From Dipteronia dyeriana (lineage: Eukaryota > Streptophyta > Magnoliopsida > Sapindales > Sapindaceae), in the NCBI GenBank assembly GCA_032871835.1, contig CM065300.1:108187088-108251087 (forward strand): a DNA stretch of 64,000 nucleotides, given 5' to 3'. Under the pieces are notes generated by a model. It ran no database searches, was not told the DNA's origin, and saw only the letters and a program-made list of their open reading frames with translations. The translations under genes were made by a program, and so were the position numbers. This document shows, in pieces, positions 47,888 through 58,698 of the stretch (position 1 is its first letter; every line of letters starts with the position of its first letter).

Positions 47888-47937
<50 letters not shown>

Positions 47938-48353
47938 GTGGTGCAGTGTACACCCTTAAAAAAATGAAAAAATATATATATCATAACTTGAATTGTTCTA
48001 GGTGGTTTTCTCTTCAGAAGAAAGAATTTCTTCAAGTATTTTCTCCACATCCTCCATTCAAGTTTCTGAGATCGTGACGTGCCCACACACAGTTACTAGT
48101 TTCGAAAGATAGCGAGGAAGATCGAATGGAGAAATCACGAAGGAGCATATTATAAAGTGAAGAGCCTCCAAACATTGGTATGTTTTTCTTCTCTTTATAA
48201 CGATTTCAATTTCTTGTGTTTACATATTGTGTGTATTAGTTTTGAAAAATTATTACGATCCTAAGTTCACTGGTCCCAAATACAGATTATGATATGTATA
48301 ATTTTTTTTTAAAACCTAGTTCCGTTGCGTAACCGGTGAACGGGGTTCCAACA
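47647..48353 (+). repeat. C2 5' LTR, 707 bp after internal deletion
   Basis: The first ~115 bp match the start of the 3' LTR (54088-54200). It then jumps within a TATATA run to sequence matching 55570 onward. About 1.37 kb are missing. Confidence 0.92.
47889..47935. repeat. (TA)n microsatellite in C2 5' LTR
   Basis: About 23 TA units. The 3' LTR has the matching tract at 55709-55742 and a further tract at 55542-55576. Confidence 0.93.
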
Positions 48354-48355
48354 AT

Positions 48356-48367
48356 TGGTATCAGAGC
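48356..48367 (+). promoter_or_regulatory. Primer binding site of C2
   Basis: TGGTATCAGAGC after the LTR end CCAACA (48353). Confidence 0.95.
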
Positions 48368-49365
48368 CAATTTTATTTTCGGAACAGAAAATTGTTTTTA
48401 ATGCTCCTGTATGTATGATTGTGTAGGCACGATTTAAATTGGCTGTATGTTGTTTTTGTATGTATATTAATTTTGTTAAAATTTATAAAAACATGATTGA
48501 TCGTTAATTATATGGTACTGTGGATTTAGAGTTTATGGGTTGTATTATTTTTATTTTTGTTTATATATATATATATATATATTTTACTGTTACTGTATTG
48601 TAAAAAAAATGTAACATATATTGAAGACCTGGAAAAATAGCGAAGAAGGATTCATGAAATGAATTAGAGTGACCTGAAGAGACTAGAAGACTCAGAAATT
48701 ACAAGAAGACCAAGGAATTACTTGGGGGTATTTTTATGATTTTAGATTCCAATTTTTTTTTAGGTTAAATAATCCACAGTACTCAGTCAATTCATGTATG
48801 CTTTATATTATGTGATGATAAAAGCATTGTTATGCATACGTATTCCATTTAGATTAGATGTGCCTACACAAATATATTTGATATGTCATACATACATTAT
48901 AGCCTGATATTTTATGTATTTTTTAATGTGATTAAAATGGGCAATATACATAAATGGTTATGTATAATAAGATTAGTTTTTTTTTTAATGGTTAGAAAAC
49001 TTATCAATTCTCATTAATATTAATATGTCATATATCCCTCTCCCACTCACTATTTTAAAATTAGGGTTTTATATTAACCGTTAATGCACTTAGACTCTAT
49101 AGGATTAAACGGCTAACTTTAATCAAGTTATCTAGCGAATTAATTAATTAGAAACAAATTATATTTAACTAATAAATTAGTAATGATTTTTAACAATTAA
49201 AAATCTAATCTATTAGTGAATAATCTAAGCCTTTGTAAACTATTTGCTATGGTCAGATTATTATGTTAGTGTTTACCAAGTTTTAACTATTAAAACCCTA
49301 ACACTTTATTTGGATCATTTATTATTAGGTAATTAATTATATTAATAAGTTATATTTCAGCAATA
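48368..49365 (+). other. Leader of C2, with an inverted segment
   Basis: 48600-49019 matches the C1 leader in the expected orientation (reverse complement of about 44480-44060). 49020-49345 matches C1 in the opposite orientation (directly like plus strand 43690-44015). Then AGTTATATTTCAGCAATAATG leads into gag. About 500 bp of the C1 leader next to gag have no counterpart. No coding frame. Confidence 0.82.
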
Positions 49366-51000
49366 ATGTCTTCTGCATTACTTCAAATTCTTGCAAACGA
49401 CAAGTTCACTGGTGATAACTACACTAAGAGGAAACTTAACATTAATGCAATATTGGTCACCAAAGACCTCAAGTTTGTGCTTACGGATGAATGTCCTCCA
49501 GTGCCTGCTGCCAATGCCATAAGAACTGTTCGTGAGGCATACGAGCGATGGGTCTCATATGATGAGAAGGCTCAAACATATCTGTTGGCTTCAATGACCG
49601 AAGTGATTGTCACAAAGCATGAAGCAATGACTTTAGCATTCAAAATCATGGAGTCATTACAAGCTATGTTCGAGCAGCCCTCCGAGCAAAAGCAACACGA
49701 AGTTGTTCGTTCCACTATGCTCGCTCGCATGAAGGAAGGTATGTCAGCTCGGGAACATGTCCTGAGCATGATGTCTTACTTCAATAAGGAAAAAGTCAAT
49801 GGCATCATACTGACGACACTTTTGAAGAGTTTTGATCAATTTAAGAGTGTCATATGTGAATTTTACCAAGCGTACACGTCATCGACAAGATGGAGAAAAT
49901 TGTCAGGTGGACACCCAAATACGCACTCATGAAAAATCCTACAAGGCATCATTAAAGTTAAGAAAGCTCGAGTAAATAAGCAGCATGGCAAGACCTACTC
50001 GGAATCAACTAAACTATTCCGAATCAATTAAAAATACTCGGGGTTAGCAAAAAAACATCTTCTACTCGGGCTTAAACGGCGCTACTTGGGACCAACAAGT
50101 GTTATTCTTACTCGGGATAAATGCGACCAGAGTAAGAAACTTGGTGCTTAATTCACACGGATTCAATCATTAAATACACGAAGATATCCATCAGGAAGAA
50201 TCCCAAAGAGAATTGAATACTGAGCTAGAAGAATCCTCAATAAGGAAACAACTTGATTTCACTACAAAGACTACACTCTTATAAGGAAACAAGTCCAAAT
50301 AAAACTGCACTACTGGAATCCCACTCGATTTCCATAACAGACTCCGAAATAGGAAAGAAGACAAATCAACCTCAAGCAAGTAACCGAATCACAATTAAAT
50401 GTAAAGATCTTGTATTACTCGTACAAAGCAGATTAGGGTTCTATAAACATATAAATAGACCCATAATCTCGTCCCAAAAAAAGATATAGGCAATATAGCA
50501 TACACAACAAGCAACAAAAAAATACAGAGAGAAAAAAGAGAGATCGAGAGCTTGTAAACATCATAATTTCATAGTGGATTTTGGCTCGGTTGACCCATCA
50601 ACTACCCGTGGACGTTTCTTCGGTCATCGGAGTTTTACCATGTAAAACTTGTGTCTTCGTTACTCTCTCTGAATCTCTTTCTCTTTGAATTAATAGCCGA
50701 AATCCAATCCTTATTGGCTTTTCTGATACAATCCAGAAAACAACGTCAACAAAGAGTAACTATGAGACGAACAAGTTAAGGTTCAATCTCACACAGTTGC
50801 TCTATGAGCTTATTACCTTTGAGCCCTTAACTAAGGACTACAAGGGTAAAACCGGTGAGGCAAATGTTCCTGAACCATCTTCCTCTAATAATAAGAATAA
50901 GAAGAGGTCTATTGAGAAAGTGAAGGGTAAGCCCAAACACAAGAAAGCCAAAAACAAGAAGAAGTCCAAGAAAAGTAAATATGATTTACTTTTTTTTTAG
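49366..51000 (+). pseudogene. Gag of C2, interrupted by a solo LTR
   Basis: Met MSSALLQILANDK, then FTGDNYTKRKLNINAIL and ASMTEVIVTKHEAM; the frame is open for 159 codons up to FDQFK at 49847. It resumes after the solo LTR at 50757, with LRFNLTQLLYELITFE and a Lys-rich tail. The CCHC knuckle present in C1 is missing: the Lys-rich tail joins directly to KYDLLFF near 50960-50985. Otherwise better preserved than C1 gag. Confidence 0.9.
49848..50751 (+). mobile_element. Solo LTR of the element D family
   Basis: 904 bp, TGTCATATGTG...GTCAACA, homologous along its full length to 29361-30241. Flanked by AAGAG at 49843-49847 and 50752-50756. It shows the full LTR start that the D right LTR has lost, and contains the double-hairpin block at 50588-50648. 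Confidence 0.96.
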
Positions 51001-51009
51001 TCATGTTTA

Positions 51010-51435
51010 GTGAAAGATGATTCTTCACCCTGGATAGTTGATTCAGGGGCCACTAACCATGTTTGTTCTTCTTTACAATGGACTGATTCTTGGACACAGC
51101 TAGAGGAGCAAGCCTTCTTAATGCGTGTAGGGTCAGGGGATGTCGTGTCGACACGAGCAATGGGCGTAATTAGATTACGTTTTTATAATAATTATATATT
51201 GTTGGACAATGTTTTTTATATTCATGGATTTACACGGAATTTGATTTCCGTTTCTAAGTTGTTAGAACAAAAATATTATGTTTCTTTTAATAATAAGTAT
51301 GTTATTATTGGAAAGAATGGTCTAAATATTTGTTCAAGAATTAATGAAAACAATTTGTATGTGCTAAGACCTTTAATACATACTACACTGCTCAAAACCA
51401 AAATGTTTAAGGTTAAAAAACCAAAAACTAAATGA
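51010..51435 (+). pseudogene. Protease and pre-integrase region of C2
   Basis: WIVDSGATNHVC with the DSG Asp at 51040-51042. Open for 141 codons through GSGDVVSTRAMGVIRLRF, NLISVSKLLEQKY and INENNLYVLRPL. It ends with one stop before the HHCC part of integrase. Confidence 0.9.
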
Positions 51436-52512
51436 CATAAGATTTCTCCAGATAATGACACGTATCTCTGGCATCTAAGGCTTGGTCATATCAACCTTAA
51501 TCGGATAGACAGACTAGTAAAAAGTGGACTTTTAAGTGAGTTAAAGTTTGGCACCTTACTTATCTACGAATCTTGTTTGGAAGGTAAGATGACTAAGAGA
51601 CCTTTTACTAAAAAATAGCTTAGAGCTAAAGAACCACTAGAGCTTATACATACAGAAGTCTGCGGACTGATGAATGTTAAATCTAGGGGTGGTTATGAGT
51701 ATTATATCATATTTATAGATGACTACTCAAGATATGGATACGTCTACCTAATGTAACGAAAGTCGAAAACATTTGAAATGTTCAAAGAATTCTGAGCTGA
51801 AGTTGAGAATCAATTAGATAGGACTACCAAGTCACTATGATCGGATCGTGGAGGTGAGTACCTTGACTAAGAGTTTGAAGACTTCATGGTTGAGCATGGG
51901 ATAGTTTCCCAACTCACAGCTCCCGGTACACCTTAGTAAAACAGTGTAGCGGAGAGGAGAAATATAACCCTGATGGAAATGGTGAGATCTATGATTAGTT
52001 TCTCATCATTACCAAATTATTTTTAGAGATATACATTACAAACAGCGCCATACATTTTGAATGTAGTGCCATCCAAATCTGTTTCTAAGACTCCCCTAGA
52101 GTTGTGGAATGGTCGTAAAGCTAGTGTGTGACATTTTCGCAGATGGGGGTGTCCAGCACACGTGCTAAATAACTGAACTGGAAAGCTAGACTCTAAGTCT
52201 GTTGTCTGCCTGTTTGTAGAATACTCCAAGGAGACCAGAGGTGGACACTTCTATAGTCCTGAAGACAACAAAGTATTTGTATCGATAAATGCAATGTTTC
52301 TTGAGGACAGTTACATTAGTGACCATAAACCTAGTTCCAAGATTGCATTAAATGAGTTGGAGCCTGGTGAGACTAGTACTTCATCAATAAGAGTTGTTGA
52401 TCCACAAACATCTGAGAGTCAGATGGTTCCTGATCAGGATACACTACTACCTAGACGTAGTGAGAAGGTTATGAGACAACCTGAATGCTATTTAGGTATA
52501 GGTGAGGGATAA
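51436..52512 (+). pseudogene. Integrase region of C2
   Basis: LWHLRLGHINLNRIDRLV and ESCLEGKMTKRPF form the zinc site (the first Cys of C-x2-C is Tyr). The core has HTEVCG at 51649-51663, so the first catalytic Asp is Glu. SDRGGEYLD and NSVAERRNITL keep the second Asp and the Glu. Many single stops follow. The C-terminal part resumes with EYSKETRGGHFYSPED and RRSEKVMRQPECYLG. C1 keeps the Asp at the first position. Confidence 0.87.
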
Positions 52513-53260
52513 GTTGTTGTCTCTGTAGATAGTGTGGATGATCCATTTACATTTAATAATGCAATGGAAGATCTTGATAAAGAGGAATGACTTAAAGCCA
52601 TGAATCTCGAGATAGAGTCCATATACTCTAACTCAGTATGGGATCTTGTAGACTTATCGGATGGGGTAAAACCTATAGGGTGTAAGTGGATCTACAAGAT
52701 AAAGAGAGGAGTAGACGAGAAGGTAAAGACCTTCAAAGCAAGGCCAGTGGCCAAGGGTTATACCCAGAAAGAGAGGGTCGAATATAAAGAGACCTTCTTG
52801 CTATTAGCCATGTTTAAGTCTATTAGGATTCTCTTATCTATTGCTGCCTATTTTGATTACGAAATTTGGCAAATGGACGTCATGCGCTTGTAGACACAAG
52901 GCTCATCGCCGTTTTGCTCGAAGCCATAGGTTTTGATCACATCATCAAACCTAATTTTCCAAGATCTAAATGCTTGCTTAAGTCCATAGATGGACCTTTA
53001 CAGCTTGTAAGCCTTTTGCTCTTGATCTGGTTGCATCATATAGATGCTTTCATCAAGATTGACGTTCATGCATGGATAAGAGAATAGTTTTCTTGGTCCT
53101 ATGCATAGATGATATCCTACTCATTGGGAATAATGTGGGAGTGTTGTCCGATGTAAAGGGCTGGTTGGCTAGCCATTTCCAAATGAAAGATTTGGGAGAG
53201 GCAAGTTATATTCTAAGGATCTAACTTATAAGGGATCGTAAGAACAAACTAATAACACTG
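52513..53260 (+). pseudogene. Reverse transcriptase of C2 with an inverted core
   Basis: Sense sequence runs through SVWDLVDLSDGVKPI, CKWIYKIKRGVDEK, FKARPVAKGYTQKE and IRILLSIAAYFDYEIWQMDV up to 52881. 52882-53086 is then the opposite strand: its reverse complement reads LDESIYMMQ, YKL, CLDLGKLGL-like and DVIKTYGFEQNGDEPCVYKR. Sense coding resumes with FLVLCIDDILLIGNN (CIDD in place of YVDD). Non-functional. Confidence 0.9.
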
Positions 53261-54060
53261 TCTCAGGCATCATATATCGATAAAGTTCTTGTACGATTTT
53301 CAATGCAAAACTCTAAGAAAGGTAATTTACCTTCCAGGCATGGAGTTCATTGGTCTAAAAAACTGTATCCTAAGACACCGTAAGAAGTTAATGATATGAG
53401 ACGTGTACCCCATGCATCGACAATAGGTAATCTTATGTATGTTATGTTATGTACGAGACCGGAAATCTGCTATGCAGAGGGAGTAGTCAGCATATAACAG
53501 TCCAACCCAGGATTGGATCATTGGGTTGTTGTCAAGACAATTCTCAAGTATCTGCTATATGCTAGTATATTTTGAGCAGGATTTGATCCCGTTAGGATAC
53601 AGGGATTCTGATTTTCAGTCAGATAAGGATTCTAGGTAATCCACATCTGGATCAGTATTTACCTTGGGTGGTGGAGCCATTGTATGGAGAATTATCAAGC
53701 AATCTTGCACTGTTGACTCCACCATGGAAGCAGCATATGTTGCTGCTTGTGAAGCTACTAAAGAGGTTGTTTGGCTCCGTAAGTTCTTGAGTGATCTGGA
53801 AGTTATTCCAGACCTGGATAAGCCCATCATACTTTATTGTGATAATAGTGGTGCTATGGCTAATTCCAAAGAACCAAGAATCCATAAGAGAGTGAAGCAT
53901 GTATAGAGAAAGTATCATCTCATTAGATAGATAATGTAGAGAGTAGATGTGATCGTCACAAAGATAGCCTCACAAGACAACTATGCTGATCCATTTACAA
54001 AGACCTTACCGGCTAAAGTGTTTTGGGTCACCTAGATGGTCTAGGGTTATGAGACATGCC
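53261..54060 (+). pseudogene. RNase H domain of C2
   Basis: RRVPHASTIGNLMYVMLCTR, then stops, then GGGAIVWRIIKQSCTVDSTMEAAYVAACEATKEVVWLRKFLSDLEV-type sequence (53664-53906) and the DPFTKTLPAKVF end. STMEAAY replaces STMEAEY, so one acidic residue is lost. Confidence 0.87.
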
Positions 54061-54074
54061 TCACATGCTTTAGT

Positions 54075-54087
54075 GCAAGTGGGAGAT
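54075..54087 (+). promoter_or_regulatory. Polypurine tract of C2
   Basis: GCAAGTGGGAGAT just before TGTTGGGG. Confidence 0.88.
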
Positions 54088-55539
54088 TGTTGGGGTTTAT
54101 GCCCTAAATATTTAATTTGTAAATGGATTTGTGAAATAAATAAAAGGAAAAATTCAATTCATTCTTGTTGTGCTGATTATTTTATAACTTGTGCATATAT
54201 TTAACATCCAAGATTACCGGATGTAATCTTGAACTGTGTAAATGAGTGTCATATACGGATGGATACAGTAAGAGACGTGCAATCTAAAGAGTCCATAGAT
54301 AGTACTTTATTTATGGTTTATCTATAGTTGCGGTCCATTCCGTAATGTACGATGATTCTATTCTAAATAATTCATATAAGATATGGGAATGGAGGCACCT
54401 TGTATGATGTGATCATATAGGAATGGGCCATGATCTATATTAATCTCTCACCAAGATCCGTTTACTGATAAGTTCATATATATCAACTAATGATGGCTAT
54501 ATGTGGGTGATCTTAATCCTGTGTGTATTATCGACTCCTTCAGGTTAGATCATGGTCTTTGATATACCATGGTTGAGGTAGGATGAAGTTCCCGATCAAT
54601 ATGTTTCGTATGTTAGGATTACGGTTTGGCTTATGGCTGGGAAGGTTTATACACAATAATGGAATCCACTTCGTCTTATGAGAAGTAGATGGTAGTTCCT
54701 TTAATGGTTGATTCGGGGCTTAGACAATATAAGCGCTCTCCTAATTCCGTGAGGAAATAAGATTAATTGTCTATTATAGAATCAATGGTACTTAAAGGAT
54801 ATATGTAATTAGAGAGGTATAACAAACATTTTGATCCAACTCTAATTACGAACTATTGTGGAGGATCACACCATATGTAATAGCTATAAAGATGGACACC
54901 GAGTTGTATCGGTCTGTGTAAAAGCATTTACACTTGAGAGAATGCAGCTTCGGGTTTTTAGTGGAATAACACCGGAGTTAAAAATCAAGGAATATTAATT
55001 AAAGAGTTTAATTAATGATTCCGAGGATTATTGGAGGTCAAAATACCGTGGGTCCATTAGGTCCCCTTGCTAGCCCGATCGATTTAGGTAACAAGGGTCA
55101 CGGTTAACTAATTGGATTGTCCAATTAGTTGTGTTACGAAAGTGACACGTGTTTATTCGGGAATTAATTGAATAATGAGATTATTTAATTAATGAATGTT
55201 AATAGTTAAATTAATTAAATAATTAGATTATTTAACTATATTGATAATTATGAATTATTAATTAACTATTAATTGGAGGGTGTTAGTTGATTTATGTGAA
55301 GATAAAATAATAGGATTATTTTATTTTTACTAAATCATTTATCTAAGTATTTGAATTTAATTTTAAATTTAAAATACCTATTATCACTTTTAATATATGA
55401 AATAAATTTGAAAAGGATAATTAAAAGATATATAACAATTAATAACACAAGAGATTGAATTGGATGTAAATTGGTGTGTGCACATGAAACAATAGTCAAA
55501 ATAAGAATATGCATATGATGCAAATACCTTATACACACA

Positions 55540-55579
<40 letters not shown>

Positions 55580-55706
55580 TAAAACACAATTGGTGTAAGA
55601 GACAAATAGAAAAAAAAAGGTGCAGACGTCATTTTCTTTTAAGAGAACAAGTTTTTTTTTTTGTTTGACTTTGAAAAAAAAAGGTCACTCATCAGTTGAT
55701 TAAAAG

Positions 55707-55745
<39 letters not shown>

Positions 55746-56157
55746 TGGTGCAGTGTACATCATTAAAAAACGAATATATATATCATAACTAGAATTTTTC
55801 TAGATGGTTTTTTCTTGAGAAGAATGAGTTTCTTCAAGTATTTTCTCCACTTCCTTCATTCAAGTTCCTCAGATAGTGACGTGCCCACACATAGTTACCA
55901 GTTCCGGGTGATAGCGAGGAAGATCGAATGGAAAAATCGTGAAGGAGTATATTATAAAGTGAAAGAGCCTCCAAACGTTGGTATGTTTTTCTTCTCTTTA
56001 TATCAATTTCAATTTCCCGTGTTTACATATTGTATGTATTAGTTTTGAAAAGTAATTGCGATACCAAGTTCACTGGTTCCAAATATAAATTATGTTATGT
56101 ATAATTTTCTTTTTAAAACCTAGTTCCGCTGCATTACCGGTGAACGAGGTTCCAACA
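54088..56157 (+). repeat. C2 3' LTR, full length
   Basis: 2070 bp, TGTTGGGG...TTCCAACA. The best reference for the family C LTR. Contains (TA)n at 55542-55576 and 55709-55742. Confidence 0.95.
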
Positions 56158-56959
56158 GTAAAAACACATCTTCCTCTCGTGTCTTAACACCACGAGCCAA
56201 GCACAATTGAGATATAATCCCCGGTAGTGATAACTTCTTGTCCAACCTAGTCGACAAAGCCACACTATCTAGATAGGTCATAAGAACCTCTCCAAGGTTT
56301 ATAGGCCGATTGGTCGCTAAGGCATGTTCATACTTGATCTTTTCCTTATTCAACTTCGTAGTATTAGAAGATCCTAAAAGATTATGTAAAAAGATGCCAA
56401 AACGCACTTACCATAGTCAATTCACCTTGACTTATATATGCTAGATTTTTCCACTTAAAAGTAATGTCATCACAAAGAGTGTAACCCATGATATTGAGAT
56501 TTTCTACCACATTCACATCAAGAAAATCCGACTCAATATCATTGGGCAACACAAGGAACTTATTAATGTTCTTCAAGTTTACTCTAAGAATAACACCCCT
56601 TACATCCATCAATGCGTCTAAAAAGGTAGCACGATTCTTGTACTCATAATAGAATTCCTTAACAACACTATCATTCACCATGCCAAGCACCAAAATTCCC
56701 AATTTCTATCTATTAAGTATTGATGGACATAAGATCCCACGCATTTACTCAAGTCTATTCCCCTTTCTAAAGACAAATTCTTAGTACCCGTAACTCCTAC
56801 ATGATTTACCTTAGAAGATTTGGATCCCTTAGAGGAAAACTAGGACTTTTCAATGGGTTTGGATGAATTTCCACCTCTGGTAATCTTAGCTCTTCCCATG
56901 ATCTTGTGTAGACAAATACTAAACACAAGAAACGAACATGAGTGGAAACAACCAATACA

Positions 56960-58698
56960 CATTAGTCATAAAAAAATATAATGACATATCATAATACAGA
57001 GATATAAAATAGAATATGACGATCAACACATCCTACGGAAACTAGACATGTATGAATAATCACAATGCAAATGTAATCTTGTTACTATGCATGAATGATA
57101 ATCCTAAAACATTTGAAAAACACTATAAACATATTTAATATCCAGAATCATTCATGAAACTAAAACTTGAATTAAAGTATGAACACTTAGCACATATTCA
57201 TGATTTTAATAACTAACACAAAAACATGGTAGAATCATGTGATAATGCCAATTACGTTTGAAGCAAAATCCTAGAGCATATTATATTCACAATATTCAAT
57301 TAGGGCCTAAAATAGTTCTAAGACCCCAACAAATGTGTTATTCCTAAATATGTTAATTAAATTGAATCTAACACATGTATGGAATATTTTTATCAAAATC
57401 AATCAATCAAAGATCACAAAATAATCCTGGATACAAAGCTAGCATAATACAATCCCAAACATGTTATAACATAGGTAAAATCAAAACCTAACTCAACATG
57501 TAATATTTCATAAATAAGTAATCTAGCTTCAAAAGAGTCTAAAACTCTAATTAAACTTTATACAATAGGCATACATGTATTGAAGAAGAAAACACAAGGT
57601 AATTGAACAAGTTTAAGTATAAAACTAAAGATGAAATTCAATACCACAAGGGACAATGTGCAGTCCCGTTTTTGTATGTAGAGCCACCAAAAAACAGCAA
57701 TCAAAACTTCTCAAACCTTATTGAAATAGATAGAGAATTGAAGGACGAACACTCTCTAATTCAAATTGAATGAATCTAAGTTCAAACTAAGAAGATATAG
57801 TGTTTGGAAGGTGAGAAAATTTGAGAGAAAATTGTGCACAATGGTTTTCAAAAACTCTTCTTAGAAGGAAATGAGAGAGGAAAGGGAAAGAGGCAAAATG
57901 ACCGAAATTCCCACCTAGGCACTTCCTACCTCAAGATGGCACTTAGGCATCTCAGGGTAGGGAGGGTTCCTCCCCGATGTTGCCACACGCCATCTCGGGA
58001 TGGAAGTTTGGGGGCCTTTTGGCCCCCGGCTTCCTCCCTCACGTACCTCCGTACTTTGACCGTTCATCAGCCTTTAAACTTCGAATTCAAATTTGTTTAT
58101 GGATTAAAAACTGAGGCTCTCTATCACACATGGAATATTATGAGACTTAGACAAGAATTTATGAATTTGAATTAATACATGAAGACGAAGATAATGCATG
58201 CAACGTAATTGGAAAATTTGGTAACTCTTGACTCGAAACTCGAAATCAAATGAATGAGTAACCGAAATGACTAAAGCTTAATAAGGAACATTGTAATACC
58301 AAATTCAAGTCCAAGGTCCATGTTACATAAACATACAAACACATAACACATAAGAATGCTATCACATGGACATAGTCCACAAACATGCAATCTACACAAC
58401 TAGTCAATTTATCACTAATGCATGAGCATTTAACATTAAGTGTGTGAATGTGTTATACCAATAACACATATGGATGAATTTTTGTGTGTGTGTGTGTCTA
58501 TGCCTTGTAAGAGAAATGAGGTCTTAAATATATCTTTGTCGAACAATGAAGCACATTTCTCTTTGAAGATGTGAACTTGCTTGAATAGTTGTCATATCTT
58601 ATTTGATGCTTGATTCATTATCAACCTAAGAAAACTAAATCAATACAAGCAAAACATTGTTTTGATATGGAATTAATGCTAGTAAAAACCAAAAACCT
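56960..58698 (-). repeat. Element E 5' LTR, missing its inner end
   Basis: Homology to the left LTR starts at about 56985 (matching 29088) and runs to AAAAACCTAA at 58698. The part matching 28331-29087, including the hairpin block, is absent, and no primer site lies between it and the gene start at 56900. Confidence 0.8.

Larger units (their letters stand above)
47647..56157 (+). mobile_element. C2: family C Ty1/copia element with inversions and a nested solo LTR
   Basis: 5' LTR 47647-48353 (internally deleted), primer site, leader, gag, protease, integrase, reverse transcriptase, RNase H, 3' LTR 54088-56157. The 5-bp duplication GTAAA is intact on both sides, inside the element E gene. Relative to C1 it has two inverted segments (49020-49345 and 52882-53086), a missing gag knuckle and a solo D LTR in gag. 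Confidence 0.95.
47311..56900 (-). pseudogene. Single gene of element E, resembling the putative plant transposon protein family, split by C2
   Basis: Minus strand. It starts at Met MGRAKITRGG (56900), with an in-frame stop after about 19 codons and a shift near 56700. It then reads VVKEFYYEYKNRATFLDAL, VRGVILRVNLKNINKFL, a shift near 56395, and HNLLGSSNTTKLNKEKI, RPINLGEVLMTYLDS and ISQLCLARGVKT. The C2 element lies between 56158 and 47646. Past it the frame resumes with a coiled-coil tail (VEKSNVEIKELKAKV) and ends at 47311-47313. The INxFLxLP, INLGEVL and LCLARGV patterns resemble the domain called putative plant transposon protein (Transposase_32), often found in LTR elements; I infer this from memory. 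No catalytic function is known to me. Confidence 0.6.
28331..58698 (-). mobile_element. Element E: non-autonomous minus-strand LTR element, split by three insertions
   Basis: The left LTR (about 28331-46824 with insertions D and C1) and right LTR (about 56960-58698) bracket one minus-strand gene (56900-47311, with C2 inside). A purine tract sits at 46825. The LTR outer end reads TGTTAGGTTTTTTG on the minus strand, close to the start of element A's LTR, and long LTR stretches resemble A. No pol domain remains or is implied. The left boundary is estimated from the distance of the hairpin block to the LTR end in A. No primer site is found near 56901-56960, so the 5' end is damaged. Confidence 0.75.

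Noticed and set aside
47889..47935. Possible replication origin or matrix attachment site at the long TA run
   Set aside because: TA microsatellites are common in plant LTRs, and nothing else here supports such a function.
55815..56042. 75-codon frame with a plausible start
   Set aside because: Lies inside the C2 3' LTR; the matching parts of the other family C LTRs do not keep the frame.
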